From positions 555,406 through 619,405 of the forward strand of contig NZ_LGYA01000001.1 in NCBI RefSeq assembly GCF_001273755.1: 64,000 bases of DNA. Direction: 5' to 3'. This DNA comes from Peribacillus butanolivorans (GTDB lineage Bacteria; Bacillota; Bacilli; Bacillales; DSM-1321). The number at the start of each line of letters is the position of its first letter. Within the stretch, counting starts at the first letter, position 1. Both the position numbers and the translations under genes were made by a program. Of this stretch, positions 26,644 to 34,821 are shown in pieces. A model generated the notes under the pieces. The model worked only from the letters and a program-made list of their open reading frames with translations. It did not search any database and was not told where the DNA came from.

Positions 26644-27813
26644 ATGTCGGAAGAGAATAATCAACAATATGTGATTTCACAGGAAAATTGGTCCCTCCAT
26701 CGAAAAGGCTATGATGATCAACAACGCCATCAGGAAAAGGTGCAGGAAGCAATTAAGAATAATCTACCTGAGTTAATTTCAGAAGAAAGCATTGTAATGT
26801 CTAATGGACGGGATGTTATTAAGATCCCTATTCGCTCCTTGGATGAATACAAAATTCGTTATAACTATGATAAAAACAAACATGTAGGTCAAGGCGATGG
26901 CGATAGTAAAGTAGGGGATGTGGTCGCAAGAGATGGCTCACCATCCGATGCCGGAGGAGGCAAAGGGCAGGGTGCAGGTGACAAGGCAGGCGAGGATTAT
27001 TATGAAGCCGAAGTGTCAATGATGGAACTAGAAGAAGCACTGTTCAGCCAGTTAGAACTGCCTAATCTTCAGAAAAAAGAACAAGCGGAGCACACGCTTG
27101 AGCATATTGAATTCAACGATATTCGCAAGACAGGCTTAATGGGAAATATTGATAAAAAGAAAACCATGATATCCGCTTTCAAACGAAATGCCTTAAGCGG
27201 CGACCCAGGTTTTCATCCAATTTATAAGGAAGATTTTAAATTCAAAACGTGGAATGAAATACAAAAACCGGACTCCAAAGCAGTCGTATTGGCAATGATG
27301 GATACTTCCGGAAGTATGGGTCTATGGGAAAAGTACATGGCCCGAAGCTTCTTCTTTTGGATGAACCGATTCTTGCGGACAAAATATGAAACAGTTGAAA
27401 TCGAGTTTATTGCCCACCATACAGAAGCGAAAGTGGTACCGGAAGAAGATTTCTTTTCGAAAGGGGAAAGCGGCGGTACAATTTGTTCTTCCGTATACCG
27501 AAAAGCATTAGAACTTATTGATCATAAATATGACCCTGTGAAGTTTAACATTTATCCATTTCATTTTTCCGATGGTGACAATCTCACGTCTGATAACGTT
27601 CGATGCGTAAAGCTTGTGGAAGAACTCATGAAGGTTTCCAATATGTTTGGCTATGGGGAAGTCAATCAATACAATCGCCATTCGACATTGATGACAGCTT
27701 ATAAGAATATCGACAATGAAAAATTCCGGTATTATATTCTTAAGCAAAAAGCTGACGTTTTCCACGCGATGAAGAGCTTTTTTAAAGACGAAGAAACAAA
27801 GAAATTTGCATGA
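26644..27813 (+). CDS. yhbH: YhbH sporulation/stress protein (VWA-like)
   Basis: This 389-residue protein matches YhbH, the usual partner of PrkA in Bacillus. The N-terminal half is charged and contains a Gly/Asp-rich stretch ([24 protein letters not shown]). The C-terminal half is von Willebrand A-like with the metal-site motif MMDTSGSMG. The start follows AAGGGGGGAAGAG. PrkA-YhbH-SpoVR-type proteins are often co-conserved in bacteria, which suggests a common complex; the biochemical role is not settled. Confidence 0.93.
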   Translation: MSEENNQQYVISQENWSLHRKGYDDQQRHQEKVQEAIKNNLPELISEESIVMSNGRDVIKIPIRSLDEYKIRYNYDKNKHVGQGDGDSKVGDVVARDGSPSDAGGGKGQGAGDKAGEDYYEAEVSMMELEEALFSQLELPNLQKKEQAEHTLEHIEFNDIRKTGLMGNIDKKKTMISAFKRNALSGDPGFHPIYKEDFKFKTWNEIQKPDSKAVVLAMMDTSGSMGLWEKYMARSFFFWMNRFLRTKYETVEIEFIAHHTEAKVVPEEDFFSKGESGGTICSSVYRKALELIDHKYDPVKFNIYPFHFSDGDNLTSDNVRCVKLVEELMKVSNMFGYGEVNQYNRHSTLMTAYKNIDNEKFRYYILKQKADVFHAMKSFFKDEETKKFA

Positions 27814-27888
27814 CATAAGGAGAATCAGTTGATGCTGAACGATTCTCTAATCTGTACCCAAATAAAAATAAAGCTATATTAGAAGTCT

Positions 27889-27930
27889 AAAAGACATGCG
27901 AATCACATGGTGATTCGCATGTCTTTTTAT
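27889..27930 (+). terminator. Strong terminator after yhbH
   Basis: A 17-bp perfect stem AAAAGACATGCGAATCA/TGATTCGCATGTCTTTT (27889-27905 with 27911-27927), 5-base loop, T-run. Confidence 0.88.
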
Positions 27931-27948
27931 TTTGCATTATTTTATTGA

Positions 27949-28101
27949 TAGCTGAAGAAAAGTAGAAAGACATTTGAAATCGGAAGCTACAAAGAGTTTG
28001 AAGAAGTGTATAATCGATGGAAAGCAGGAGAGTTCACTCTGTAATTATACGCAACATATAGGCTTAAAGAAAAAAACTGTAGAAAGGATGAAGAGCTTGA
28101 T
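27949..28101 (+). pseudogene. Remnant of a site-specific recombinase C-terminus
   Basis: The frame from 27952 reads K-T-F-E-I-G-S-Y-K-E-F then EEVYNRWKAGEFTL and stops at 28042. After a shift the next bases read GLKKKTVERMKS. Together they resemble the C-terminal segment of serine recombinases (RWKxGEIT...LKKNTFYRRVKE). No start, catalytic domain or binding site remains. It marks an old mobile-element scar just before the sigma-54 activator. Confidence 0.4.
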
Positions 28102-28288
28102 TATATTATAGACAAATTGCAAAGCATTTGGCGCTGTAAAAGAGGTTTTTATAATGCATAAGCTAACACAACTGTAGATTCATTCTTTTTAAACTGTGAT
28201 TAGATCTCAACTTCTTTATAAAGTTGTGAAAATTGAATTTTGAGTCAAAGAATAGAAAAATGTATTTCTGTTGAATCGAGGTGTCTAA

Positions 28289-30046
28289 ATGGATCTGATG
28301 GATATTCAGCCTGTTGTTCAGCGGATAGCGGATGCAATTGCGGCTGTCTTGAAGATTGAAGTGGAGATTGCAAACCATCACTTTATAAGAGTTGCAGGTA
28401 CCGGAGAGCAAAAAATAAGTATTCTCCATAAGATGGAAGGCGATTTAGTTTATCAATCTGCCATACGTACAGGACAGCCAGTAATTATCGAAAACCCAGG
28501 GTATGAGCAGGTTTGTGAAAGATGCAGGTTTTACGAGAATTGCTCGGAAACAGGAGAGATATGTGCACCTATTACCTATAAAGACCAAGCTTTAGGTGTA
28601 ATAGGATTATTGGCTTTTGACCAGGAGCAGCGAAGGCGCTTGTTTGAAAATACTGAAGGAATCTTAACCTTTCTGAATAAAATGGCTGATCTTTTATCGA
28701 GTAAATTACATGAACATGATATGATTCGCCAGCTTACTAGAAGTTCAGAAAAGATGGATAAAATCATGAATCTCTTTAATCAAGGAATTATCGTAATAAA
28801 TGAAAGGGGATGCCATCAAGAAATTAATTTTAAAGCAAAAATGTTATTAGGTATTGATGATAGATCTTCTCTTCCAATACAAGTGGAAAAGTTATTAAGA
28901 GATATAGTTCAGAAATCGGGAGAATTTAGCCAAACTATTTCTCTCACCATAAGGAAACAAGAGAAAACTTTGTTTATTATCAAACAAAAACTCGCTGGAG
29001 TTGAACCATATTCAGAATATCTAATAAGTATTCAAGACGTTAATGAAATTCGTAATCTTGCAGAAAAGGCTACAGAGGAACAAAAGAAACCGTTTGGTCA
29101 AATAATTGGTGTAAGTCCTTCGATATTAGAGGTTAAAGAATATGCATTTAAAGTTTCACAATCTAATTCTACAGTTTTAATTCAAGGAGAAAGCGGGACG
29201 GGTAAAGAGGAATTTGCTAAAGCCATACATAAAGCAAGTATGCGGAAAGAGGAACCATTTATAACGGTTAATTGTGGCGCTATTCCGGAGAATTTATTAG
29301 AGAGTGAGTTATTCGGGTATGAAAAAGGAGCATTTACTGGTGCTAATAACAAAGGGAAATTAGGAAAGTTTGAGTTGGCAAATAAGGGTTCTATTTTTCT
29401 GGATGAAATCGGGGAAATGCCGCAGCTTCTTCAAGTTAAATTACTGCGTGTTTTGCAAGAAAGAGAAATAGAACATCTTGGTGGAACGCACCCTATCCCG
29501 GTTGACGTCCGGATTATTGCAGCAACGAATAAAGACTTACAAGAAATGGTGAGTAAGGGGGATTTTAGAGAAGATTTATACTTTAGATTAAATGTTATTC
29601 CAATCATCATTCCTCCCCTGCGAAGCCGGAAAGAAGATATTCTTGCTCTCAGTGATCACTTTATTACTATATTCAATGAACTTTTTCAAGCGAATGTATT
29701 GGGGATGGAGATAGGTGTCAAAGAACTAATGATAAATTATCCATGGAAGGGAAATGTCCGGGAATTAAAAAACTTTATTGAGTACTTATTTAATTTCATA
29801 ACAAATGGGTGGATTACAATGGAAAAAGCTGAGGCATTAATTCATCGTAAATTATCCATTAATAAGCAGAGTATTCCTAGAGCTACATCATCCTTCTCCC
29901 TTGTTGAGATGGAAAAGGAAATGATTAAAAAGGCTCTTAAATTTGTACATTATCATAATCTTAATATCGAGGATGCCAGTGATTTATTAGGAATCGGAAG
30001 AGCCACATTATTTCGGAAAATTAATAAGTATCAAATTGATACTTAA
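28289..30046 (+). CDS. Sigma-54-dependent transcriptional activator, YgeV-like, with cysteine-cluster sensor domain
   Basis: A 585-residue enhancer-binding protein. Residues 1-150 form a GAF-like sensor with four clustered cysteines (C76, C79, C85, C92; spacing C-x2-C-x5-C-x6-C), a possible iron-sulfur or zinc site. A PAS-like segment follows (about 160-270), then the AAA+ domain with Walker A GESGTGKEEFA, an intact ESELFGYEKGAFTGA loop and IFLDEIGEM, and a Fis-type helix-turn-helix at the end (LGIGRATLFRKINKYQ). It precedes a sigma-54 promoter and a catabolic operon and is very likely its activator. The layout recalls ygeV next to ygeX-ygeY in Escherichia coli. The start follows GAGGTG. Confidence 0.88.
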   Translation: MDLMDIQPVVQRIADAIAAVLKIEVEIANHHFIRVAGTGEQKISILHKMEGDLVYQSAIRTGQPVIIENPGYEQVCERCRFYENCSETGEICAPITYKDQALGVIGLLAFDQEQRRRLFENTEGILTFLNKMADLLSSKLHEHDMIRQLTRSSEKMDKIMNLFNQGIIVINERGCHQEINFKAKMLLGIDDRSSLPIQVEKLLRDIVQKSGEFSQTISLTIRKQEKTLFIIKQKLAGVEPYSEYLISIQDVNEIRNLAEKATEEQKKPFGQIIGVSPSILEVKEYAFKVSQSNSTVLIQGESGTGKEEFAKAIHKASMRKEEPFITVNCGAIPENLLESELFGYEKGAFTGANNKGKLGKFELANKGSIFLDEIGEMPQLLQVKLLRVLQEREIEHLGGTHPIPVDVRIIAATNKDLQEMVSKGDFREDLYFRLNVIPIIIPPLRSRKEDILALSDHFITIFNELFQANVLGMEIGVKELMINYPWKGNVRELKNFIEYLFNFITNGWITMEKAEALIHRKLSINKQSIPRATSSFSLVEMEKEMIKKALKFVHYHNLNIEDASDLLGIGRATLFRKINKYQIDT

Positions 30047-30062
30047 TCTCAAATTGATACTT
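30026..30062 (+). promoter_or_regulatory. Tandem enhancer (upstream activator) sites overlapping the activator's 3' end
   Basis: AAGTATCAAATTGATACTT (30026-30044) is a 9-1-9 palindrome; a second copy with an intact right half, TCAAATTGATACTT, ends at 30062. The first copy encodes the last residues of the activator (N-K-Y-Q-I-D-T). The sites lie about 125-160 bases upstream of the -24/-12 promoter, the usual range for sigma-54 enhancers. Assignment to this activator is inference. Confidence 0.65.
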
Positions 30063-30098
30063 CTATCCTTATTTGTACAAAAAACTGAATCTTTAGTT

Positions 30099-30152
30099 AA
30101 AACGACAACCATGTGCGTCTCATTTTGATACGCACATGGTTGTCGTTTTTGT
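30099..30152 (+). terminator. Terminator of the activator gene
   Basis: A 20-bp stem (30099-30118 with 30130-30149; arms begin AAAACGACAACCATG) with an 11-base loop, followed by T-rich sequence. It separates the activator transcript from the sigma-54 promoter. Confidence 0.85.
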
Positions 30153-30183
30153 TTAATTCTCTAATTTTTAAGGCCTTACCAAA

Positions 30184-30200
30184 TTGGCACGAATTTTGCT
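30184..30200 (+). promoter_or_regulatory. Sigma-54 (-24/-12) promoter
   Basis: TTGGCACGAATTTTGCT matches the sigma-54 consensus TTGGCAC-N5-TTGCW at every position. It lies about 38 bases before the ridA start. Confidence 0.92.
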
Positions 30201-30237
30201 TTTTATACTATTGAACACACTAAAGGAGGATAAATTT

Positions 30238-30618
30238 ATGATTCAGCAAGTTCACACAAAAAAAGCACCAACAGCAGTTGGTCCATATTCACAAGCAGTT
30301 ACAGTTAATGGATTAGCCTATTTATCAGGCATGTTGCCATTGGATATTGAAAATGGAAATATTGTAGGAAATACAGCAGCTGAGCAAACAGAACAAATAA
30401 TCAAAAACATTGCTGGCTTGTTATCGGAGTTGAATCTTACATTAGAAGATATTATAAAAACAACAATTTTTCTGGATTCAATCGAATCATTTCAAAGTGT
30501 TAATGAAGTATATGGTTCATATTTTTCTCTACATAAACCTGCAAGGAGTTGTGTAGAGGTTTCAGCTATTCCGAAAGGAGCATTAGTTGAAATAGAAGTA
30601 ATCGCCACATTAAATTAG
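30238..30618 (+). CDS. ridA: RidA-family enamine/imine deaminase
   Basis: This 126-residue protein hydrolyses reactive 2-aminoacrylate-type enamines released by PLP enzymes to keto acids and ammonia. The family core is visible: APTAVGPYSQAV, AYLSGMLPLD and the catalytic arginine in KPARSCVEVSAIPKGALVEIE (about residue 104, segment shown in part). ATG 30238 follows AAAGGAGG. As the first gene after the sigma-54 promoter and directly before diaminopropionate ammonia-lyase, whose reaction goes through aminoacrylate, its role here is probably to clear that intermediate. Confidence 0.93.
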   Translation: MIQQVHTKKAPTAVGPYSQAVTVNGLAYLSGMLPLDIENGNIVGNTAAEQTEQIIKNIAGLLSELNLTLEDIIKTTIFLDSIESFQSVNEVYGSYFSLHKPARSCVEVSAIPKGALVEIEVIATLN

Positions 30619-30629
30619 GAGGGGTATTC

Positions 30630-31856
30630 ATGCAAAAAACAGTACAAACCGATATAAAGTGGACCAATAATAATTACTATTCAATTGAATATAACGATGA
30701 GGAATTATCGTTTTTTCAAGAAAAAGAAATAGAAAAAGTTCATGAGTTTCAAAAAACCCATAGCTCATACTCGGAAACTCCTTTATACAATTTGAAAAAT
30801 TTAGCCGAGCATTTGAATGTTGCAGATATAAGAGTAAAAGATGAGTCATATAGATTTGGCCTCAATGCTTTTAAAGTAATGGGGGGCATTTACGCAGTTG
30901 CTAAGTACTTGGCTTATCGTCTAGGAGAAAATATTGAAAACCTTTCTTTTAAGGCATTACAATCGTCAACATACAGAGAAAAGCTTGGTGAATTGACATT
31001 TATTTCAGCAACGGATGGAAATCACGGCCGTGGGGTTGCATGGGCAGCAAGAGAACTTGGCCATAAATCTGTTATATATATGCCAAAAGGATCATCATTA
31101 CACAGACTGAATGCGATTCGCAATGAAGGCGCTGTGGCAGATATTACAGAACTAAATTACGATGATTCTGTTAGGATGTGTGCAGACTTAGCAAATGATA
31201 ATGGATGGATCATGATTCAGGATACTGCCTGGGAGGGATATGAACATATTCCACTGTGGATTATGCAGGGGTATGCATCCATGGCGAAGGAAGTAGTAGA
31301 ACAAATAAAAGCGGAGGGTGGGCAACATCCGACACATATCTTTCTCCAAGCTGGTGTAGGGTCTTTCGCGGGGGCCATTGCTGCCTACATGAGACAGAAT
31401 TACAAAAGTAATCCGCCAATCATCATTGTGGTCGAACCAGATAAAGCAGATTGCTATTATCAATCTTTTGCAAGTAAAGAGGGTAATAGAGAAATCGTGA
31501 CTGGAGAAATGAACACAATCATGGCAGGCTTGGCTTGTGGGGAGCCGAATATAAGAGCTTTTCGTTTACTTCGCCAATACGCCAAGGGATCGTTTTCATG
31601 CAACGATAATATTACTGCACTTGGAATGCGAGTATACGGTAATCCATTAAAGAGTGACCCACGAGTGGTCTCAGGGGAATCAGGAGCAGTAACACTTGGA
31701 TTGTTATATTATTTACGGAAAATGGCGAATGATCCTCAAATATGCCAAGACATATTATTAGACTCTAATTCGCGAGTTCTGCTTATAAGCACTGAAGGTG
31801 ATACGGATCCTTTGCATTATCAAAAAGTAGTATGGGAAGGTTATTGTCCAAATTAA
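30630..31856 (+). CDS. Diaminopropionate ammonia-lyase (YgeX-type)
   Basis: A 408-residue fold-type II PLP enzyme that converts D- or L-2,3-diaminopropionate to pyruvate and two ammonia. The PLP lysine is K82 in RFGLNAFKVMGG, and D129 in SATDGNHGRGVAWAA corresponds to the second catalytic acid/base of the Escherichia coli enzyme. Length matches the family (about 400). It begins 11 bases after ridA behind TTAGGAGGGG. The downstream hydrolase starts 41 bases after its stop. The YgeX/YgeY pairing is also found in Escherichia coli. Confidence 0.92.
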   Translation: MQKTVQTDIKWTNNNYYSIEYNDEELSFFQEKEIEKVHEFQKTHSSYSETPLYNLKNLAEHLNVADIRVKDESYRFGLNAFKVMGGIYAVAKYLAYRLGENIENLSFKALQSSTYREKLGELTFISATDGNHGRGVAWAARELGHKSVIYMPKGSSLHRLNAIRNEGAVADITELNYDDSVRMCADLANDNGWIMIQDTAWEGYEHIPLWIMQGYASMAKEVVEQIKAEGGQHPTHIFLQAGVGSFAGAIAAYMRQNYKSNPPIIIVVEPDKADCYYQSFASKEGNREIVTGEMNTIMAGLACGEPNIRAFRLLRQYAKGSFSCNDNITALGMRVYGNPLKSDPRVVSGESGAVTLGLLYYLRKMANDPQICQDILLDSNSRVLLISTEGDTDPLHYQKVVWEGYCPN

Positions 31857-31897
31857 TTTTTGAAAAACGAAGGGTGAATATGAAGGAGGAGATATGT

Positions 31898-33115
31898 ATG
31901 TTATCTGAAAAAAGAAAACGAAATGTAATCGACCTTTGTCAGTCATTAGTAAGAATAGAAAGTTATTCTGGTCAGGAAGGTGTAATTGCGAACCAAATTC
32001 AATCATACGCAAAACAAAACGACTTTGATGATGTAATTGTAGATGAGTTAGGGAACGTCATGCTTGTCATGGTAGGGAATCAACCAGGTCCAACTGTATT
32101 GTTGGATGGCCATATTGATACAGTACCCGTGCAGTATGATCAGTGGACACATGATCCTTTTTCAGGACAAATAAAAGACGGGAAAATCTTCGGGAGAGGA
32201 ACATCAGATATGAAAGGTGCAGTCAGCGCCATGATTTCCTCTAGTATACATTTTGCTGAAGATACTAGAAAATCCTTTCCAGGAAAAGTGGTAGTTTCCT
32301 GTAGTGTTCACGAAGAGTGTTTTGAAGGTGTAGCAACAAGACGTGTTAATGAATTAATGAACCCGGATTATGTTGTGATAGGGGAGGCCACAAATTTAAA
32401 ACTTAACCGTGGGCAGAGAGGCCGTGCAGAAATAGTCATTGAAACGGTTGGAAAACCTGCTCACTCCTCTAATCCAGAAAAGGGGATAAATGCTGTATAT
32501 CAAATGATGAAACTTATTTCATCCATTCGCCAATTGCCAGTCATGGAGCATAAAGCCATGGGACAAGGAATTCTTGAATTAACAGACATTAAATCATCCC
32601 CATATCCAGGAGCGTCAGTGGTTCCGTCGATATGTACGGCAACTTTTGACCGCCGTTTATTAGTTGGGGAAACAAAAGAATCTGTTTTGAATCCTATTGT
32701 TAAATTAATTGATAAGCTCAGTTCAGAAGATCAAGCATTTAAAGCAACAGTAAAATATGCAAAAGGAGAGGAAAGCTGTTATACAGGAGCTTTAATAAGT
32801 GATGAACGGTTTTTCCCAGGCTGGTTATTCGATGATGACGTAGATTTTGTACAAAAGACTTATAAAGAACTGGTTTCCATTGGACTATCAACAGAATTAT
32901 CACATTATTCCTTTTGCACAAATGGAAGTCACTTTGCTGGGGAAGCAAATATTCCGACTATTGGCTTTGGACCCTCACTAGAATCTCTGGCTCATATTGA
33001 TGACGAATATATAGAGATAGATCAATTGGTCAAAGCTACAGCAGGGTACACAGCCATAATAAAGGCACTAACATCAGTAAAATCTATAGAAAAGGAGAAT
33101 GTAAAATATGTATGA
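31898..33115 (+). CDS. YgeY-family metallohydrolase (M20 peptidase/deacylase)
   Basis: A 405-residue M20-type dinuclear zinc hydrolase. Metal ligands are visible in LDGHIDTVPV (His, Asp), GRGTSDMKGA (bridging Asp) and HEECFEG (catalytic Glu and ligand Glu); the dimerisation domain begins after GRAEIVIETVGKPAHSSNP. The text is close to YgeY, usually annotated as a selenium-metabolism-linked hydrolase, and more distantly to ArgE/DapE. The frame is open up to 31832, but ATG 31898 follows AAGGAGGAG, whereas earlier starts lack one. It overlaps the next gene by eight bases. Probably removes an acyl group or splits a peptide bond. Confidence 0.85.
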   Translation: MLSEKRKRNVIDLCQSLVRIESYSGQEGVIANQIQSYAKQNDFDDVIVDELGNVMLVMVGNQPGPTVLLDGHIDTVPVQYDQWTHDPFSGQIKDGKIFGRGTSDMKGAVSAMISSSIHFAEDTRKSFPGKVVVSCSVHEECFEGVATRRVNELMNPDYVVIGEATNLKLNRGQRGRAEIVIETVGKPAHSSNPEKGINAVYQMMKLISSIRQLPVMEHKAMGQGILELTDIKSSPYPGASVVPSICTATFDRRLLVGETKESVLNPIVKLIDKLSSEDQAFKATVKYAKGEESCYTGALISDERFFPGWLFDDDVDFVQKTYKELVSIGLSTELSHYSFCTNGSHFAGEANIPTIGFGPSLESLAHIDDEYIEIDQLVKATAGYTAIIKALTSVKSIEKENVKYV

Positions 33116-34715
33116 TCTTATTATTCGAAACGGGAAAATCATAGATGGTACAGGGTCACCATGGTATTACGGCGATATAGCTATAGACAAAGGGGAAATT
33201 ATAAAGATAGGGAAATTGATGAATTGCCGATCGAATGAAGAGATTGATGCAAAACATCAAGTTGTAAGTCCTGGATTTATAGATATGCATACTCATTCAG
33301 ACTTAGTTATTCTTGACGAACCTTTGATTGAAGCAAAAGTTCGACAAGGGATTACGACAGATCTCCTTGGACAGGATGGTATTGCTGCAGCTCCTTTACC
33401 CAAAAATTATGTGTCACCATGGAGAAAAAATTTAGCAGGATTAGATGGTACACCTCCGATTGACTGGGATTGGACAACAATCGAAGAGTATCTAAAGAAA
33501 ATTGAAGCCAATAAACCCAGTTATAATTTAGCTGTTCTTGCTCCACATGGCAATATTCGAATGGAAGTTATGGGCCTTGATAACCGACCAGCAACAGATG
33601 AAGAAATAAAAAAGATGCAGGTAGTACTCCGTCGTTCATTAGATGAAGGAGCTGTTGGTTTATCAACTGGATTGATATATCCTCCTTGCTGTTTTGCAGA
33701 AATGAAAGAACTAGAAGCCTTATGTGAAGTGATTGCAGAATATGGAGTTCCCTTAGTAATCCATCAACGCAGTGAAGGCGATGAAATCTTAGAATCTATG
33801 CAAGAATTAATTGATATGATGAAGAGATGTGGAGCACATCTGCATTTTTCACATTTAAAGAATTGTGGGAAGGATAATTGGCATAAGACACCACAAGTGT
33901 TAAAGAAAATTGATAATGCTCGCGAAGATGGCCTGGAAGTAACGTTTGATCAGTATCCATATACCGCTGGAAGTACAATGTTAAGTGCGATCCTACCTCC
34001 TTGGGCTCATAATGGGGGAACTGAGGAGATGCTAAAAAGACTTAAAGATCCGGATATGCGCAAAGTTATGATTCAGGAAATGGCTACAGCATTCAAGGGC
34101 TGGGATAGTATGTCAAAGTGGGCAGGATGGGACGGGATTGTCATTACTTCCGTTGAATCAACTGAGAAGCAAAACTATGTTGGAAAGACAATTGAAGAAA
34201 TCGCAGATATAGAAGGCCGTAAAGACTATGCGGGTGTTGCCTTAGATTTAATCTTATATGAAAGAAACGCGGTTGGGATGATAGATTTTGTAATGAATGA
34301 AGAGTCAGTGAAAATGATTCTTGCACATCCAGCCGGAACTATTGGAAGCGACGGTTTACTCGGGGGAGAACCACACCCAAGAGCATATGGTTCTTTTCCT
34401 AGAATCCTTGGGAAATATGTAAGAGATGAGAAAATTTTATCTTTAGAGAATATGATTCGCAGAATGACCTCGCAGCCAGCGAGAATCATCGGTCTGCAGG
34501 ATAGAGGAATTATCAGAGAAGGGATGGCAGCGGATATTGTCATATTTGATCCAAATCAAATAATCGATCAGGCGACCTACGAAAATTCTAGGCAATACAA
34601 CATAGGTATTGATACAGTTATCGTTAATGGCCAAATTATTATCCAGGGTCAGTGTGCCTATCAGAAGCCAGCCGGAAAAGTTTTCAAAAGAAGTTATCAG
34701 AATATTGGAATATAA
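33108..34715 (+). CDS. N-acyl-D-amino-acid deacylase (amidohydrolase family)
   Basis: A 535-residue amidohydrolase of the D-aminoacylase branch, releasing D-amino acids from N-acyl forms. The N-terminal metal motif is GFIDMHTHSDL (H61, H63). Later conserved pieces are VGLSTGLIYPP, LVIHQRSEGDE, FSHLKNCGK and AHPAGTIGSDG. Its start overlaps the stop of the YgeY-type gene by eight bases with AAAGGAG upstream, so translation is coupled. The typical D-aminoacylase cysteine ligand position is not obvious (QGITTDLLGQDG here), so the exact substrate is uncertain. Confidence 0.85.
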   Translation: MYDLIIRNGKIIDGTGSPWYYGDIAIDKGEIIKIGKLMNCRSNEEIDAKHQVVSPGFIDMHTHSDLVILDEPLIEAKVRQGITTDLLGQDGIAAAPLPKNYVSPWRKNLAGLDGTPPIDWDWTTIEEYLKKIEANKPSYNLAVLAPHGNIRMEVMGLDNRPATDEEIKKMQVVLRRSLDEGAVGLSTGLIYPPCCFAEMKELEALCEVIAEYGVPLVIHQRSEGDEILESMQELIDMMKRCGAHLHFSHLKNCGKDNWHKTPQVLKKIDNAREDGLEVTFDQYPYTAGSTMLSAILPPWAHNGGTEEMLKRLKDPDMRKVMIQEMATAFKGWDSMSKWAGWDGIVITSVESTEKQNYVGKTIEEIADIEGRKDYAGVALDLILYERNAVGMIDFVMNEESVKMILAHPAGTIGSDGLLGGEPHPRAYGSFPRILGKYVRDEKILSLENMIRRMTSQPARIIGLQDRGIIREGMAADIVIFDPNQIIDQATYENSRQYNIGIDTVIVNGQIIIQGQCAYQKPAGKVFKRSYQNIGI

Positions 34716-34821
34716 ATAATTGATGAGGCTCAAGATAAAAGCTTATATATTAAATGACTCATTCAGCAAGGCTAAAAAGTTGCTTAATCTGTAATCTGTA
34801 TATGAGATGGGAGGATATTTG

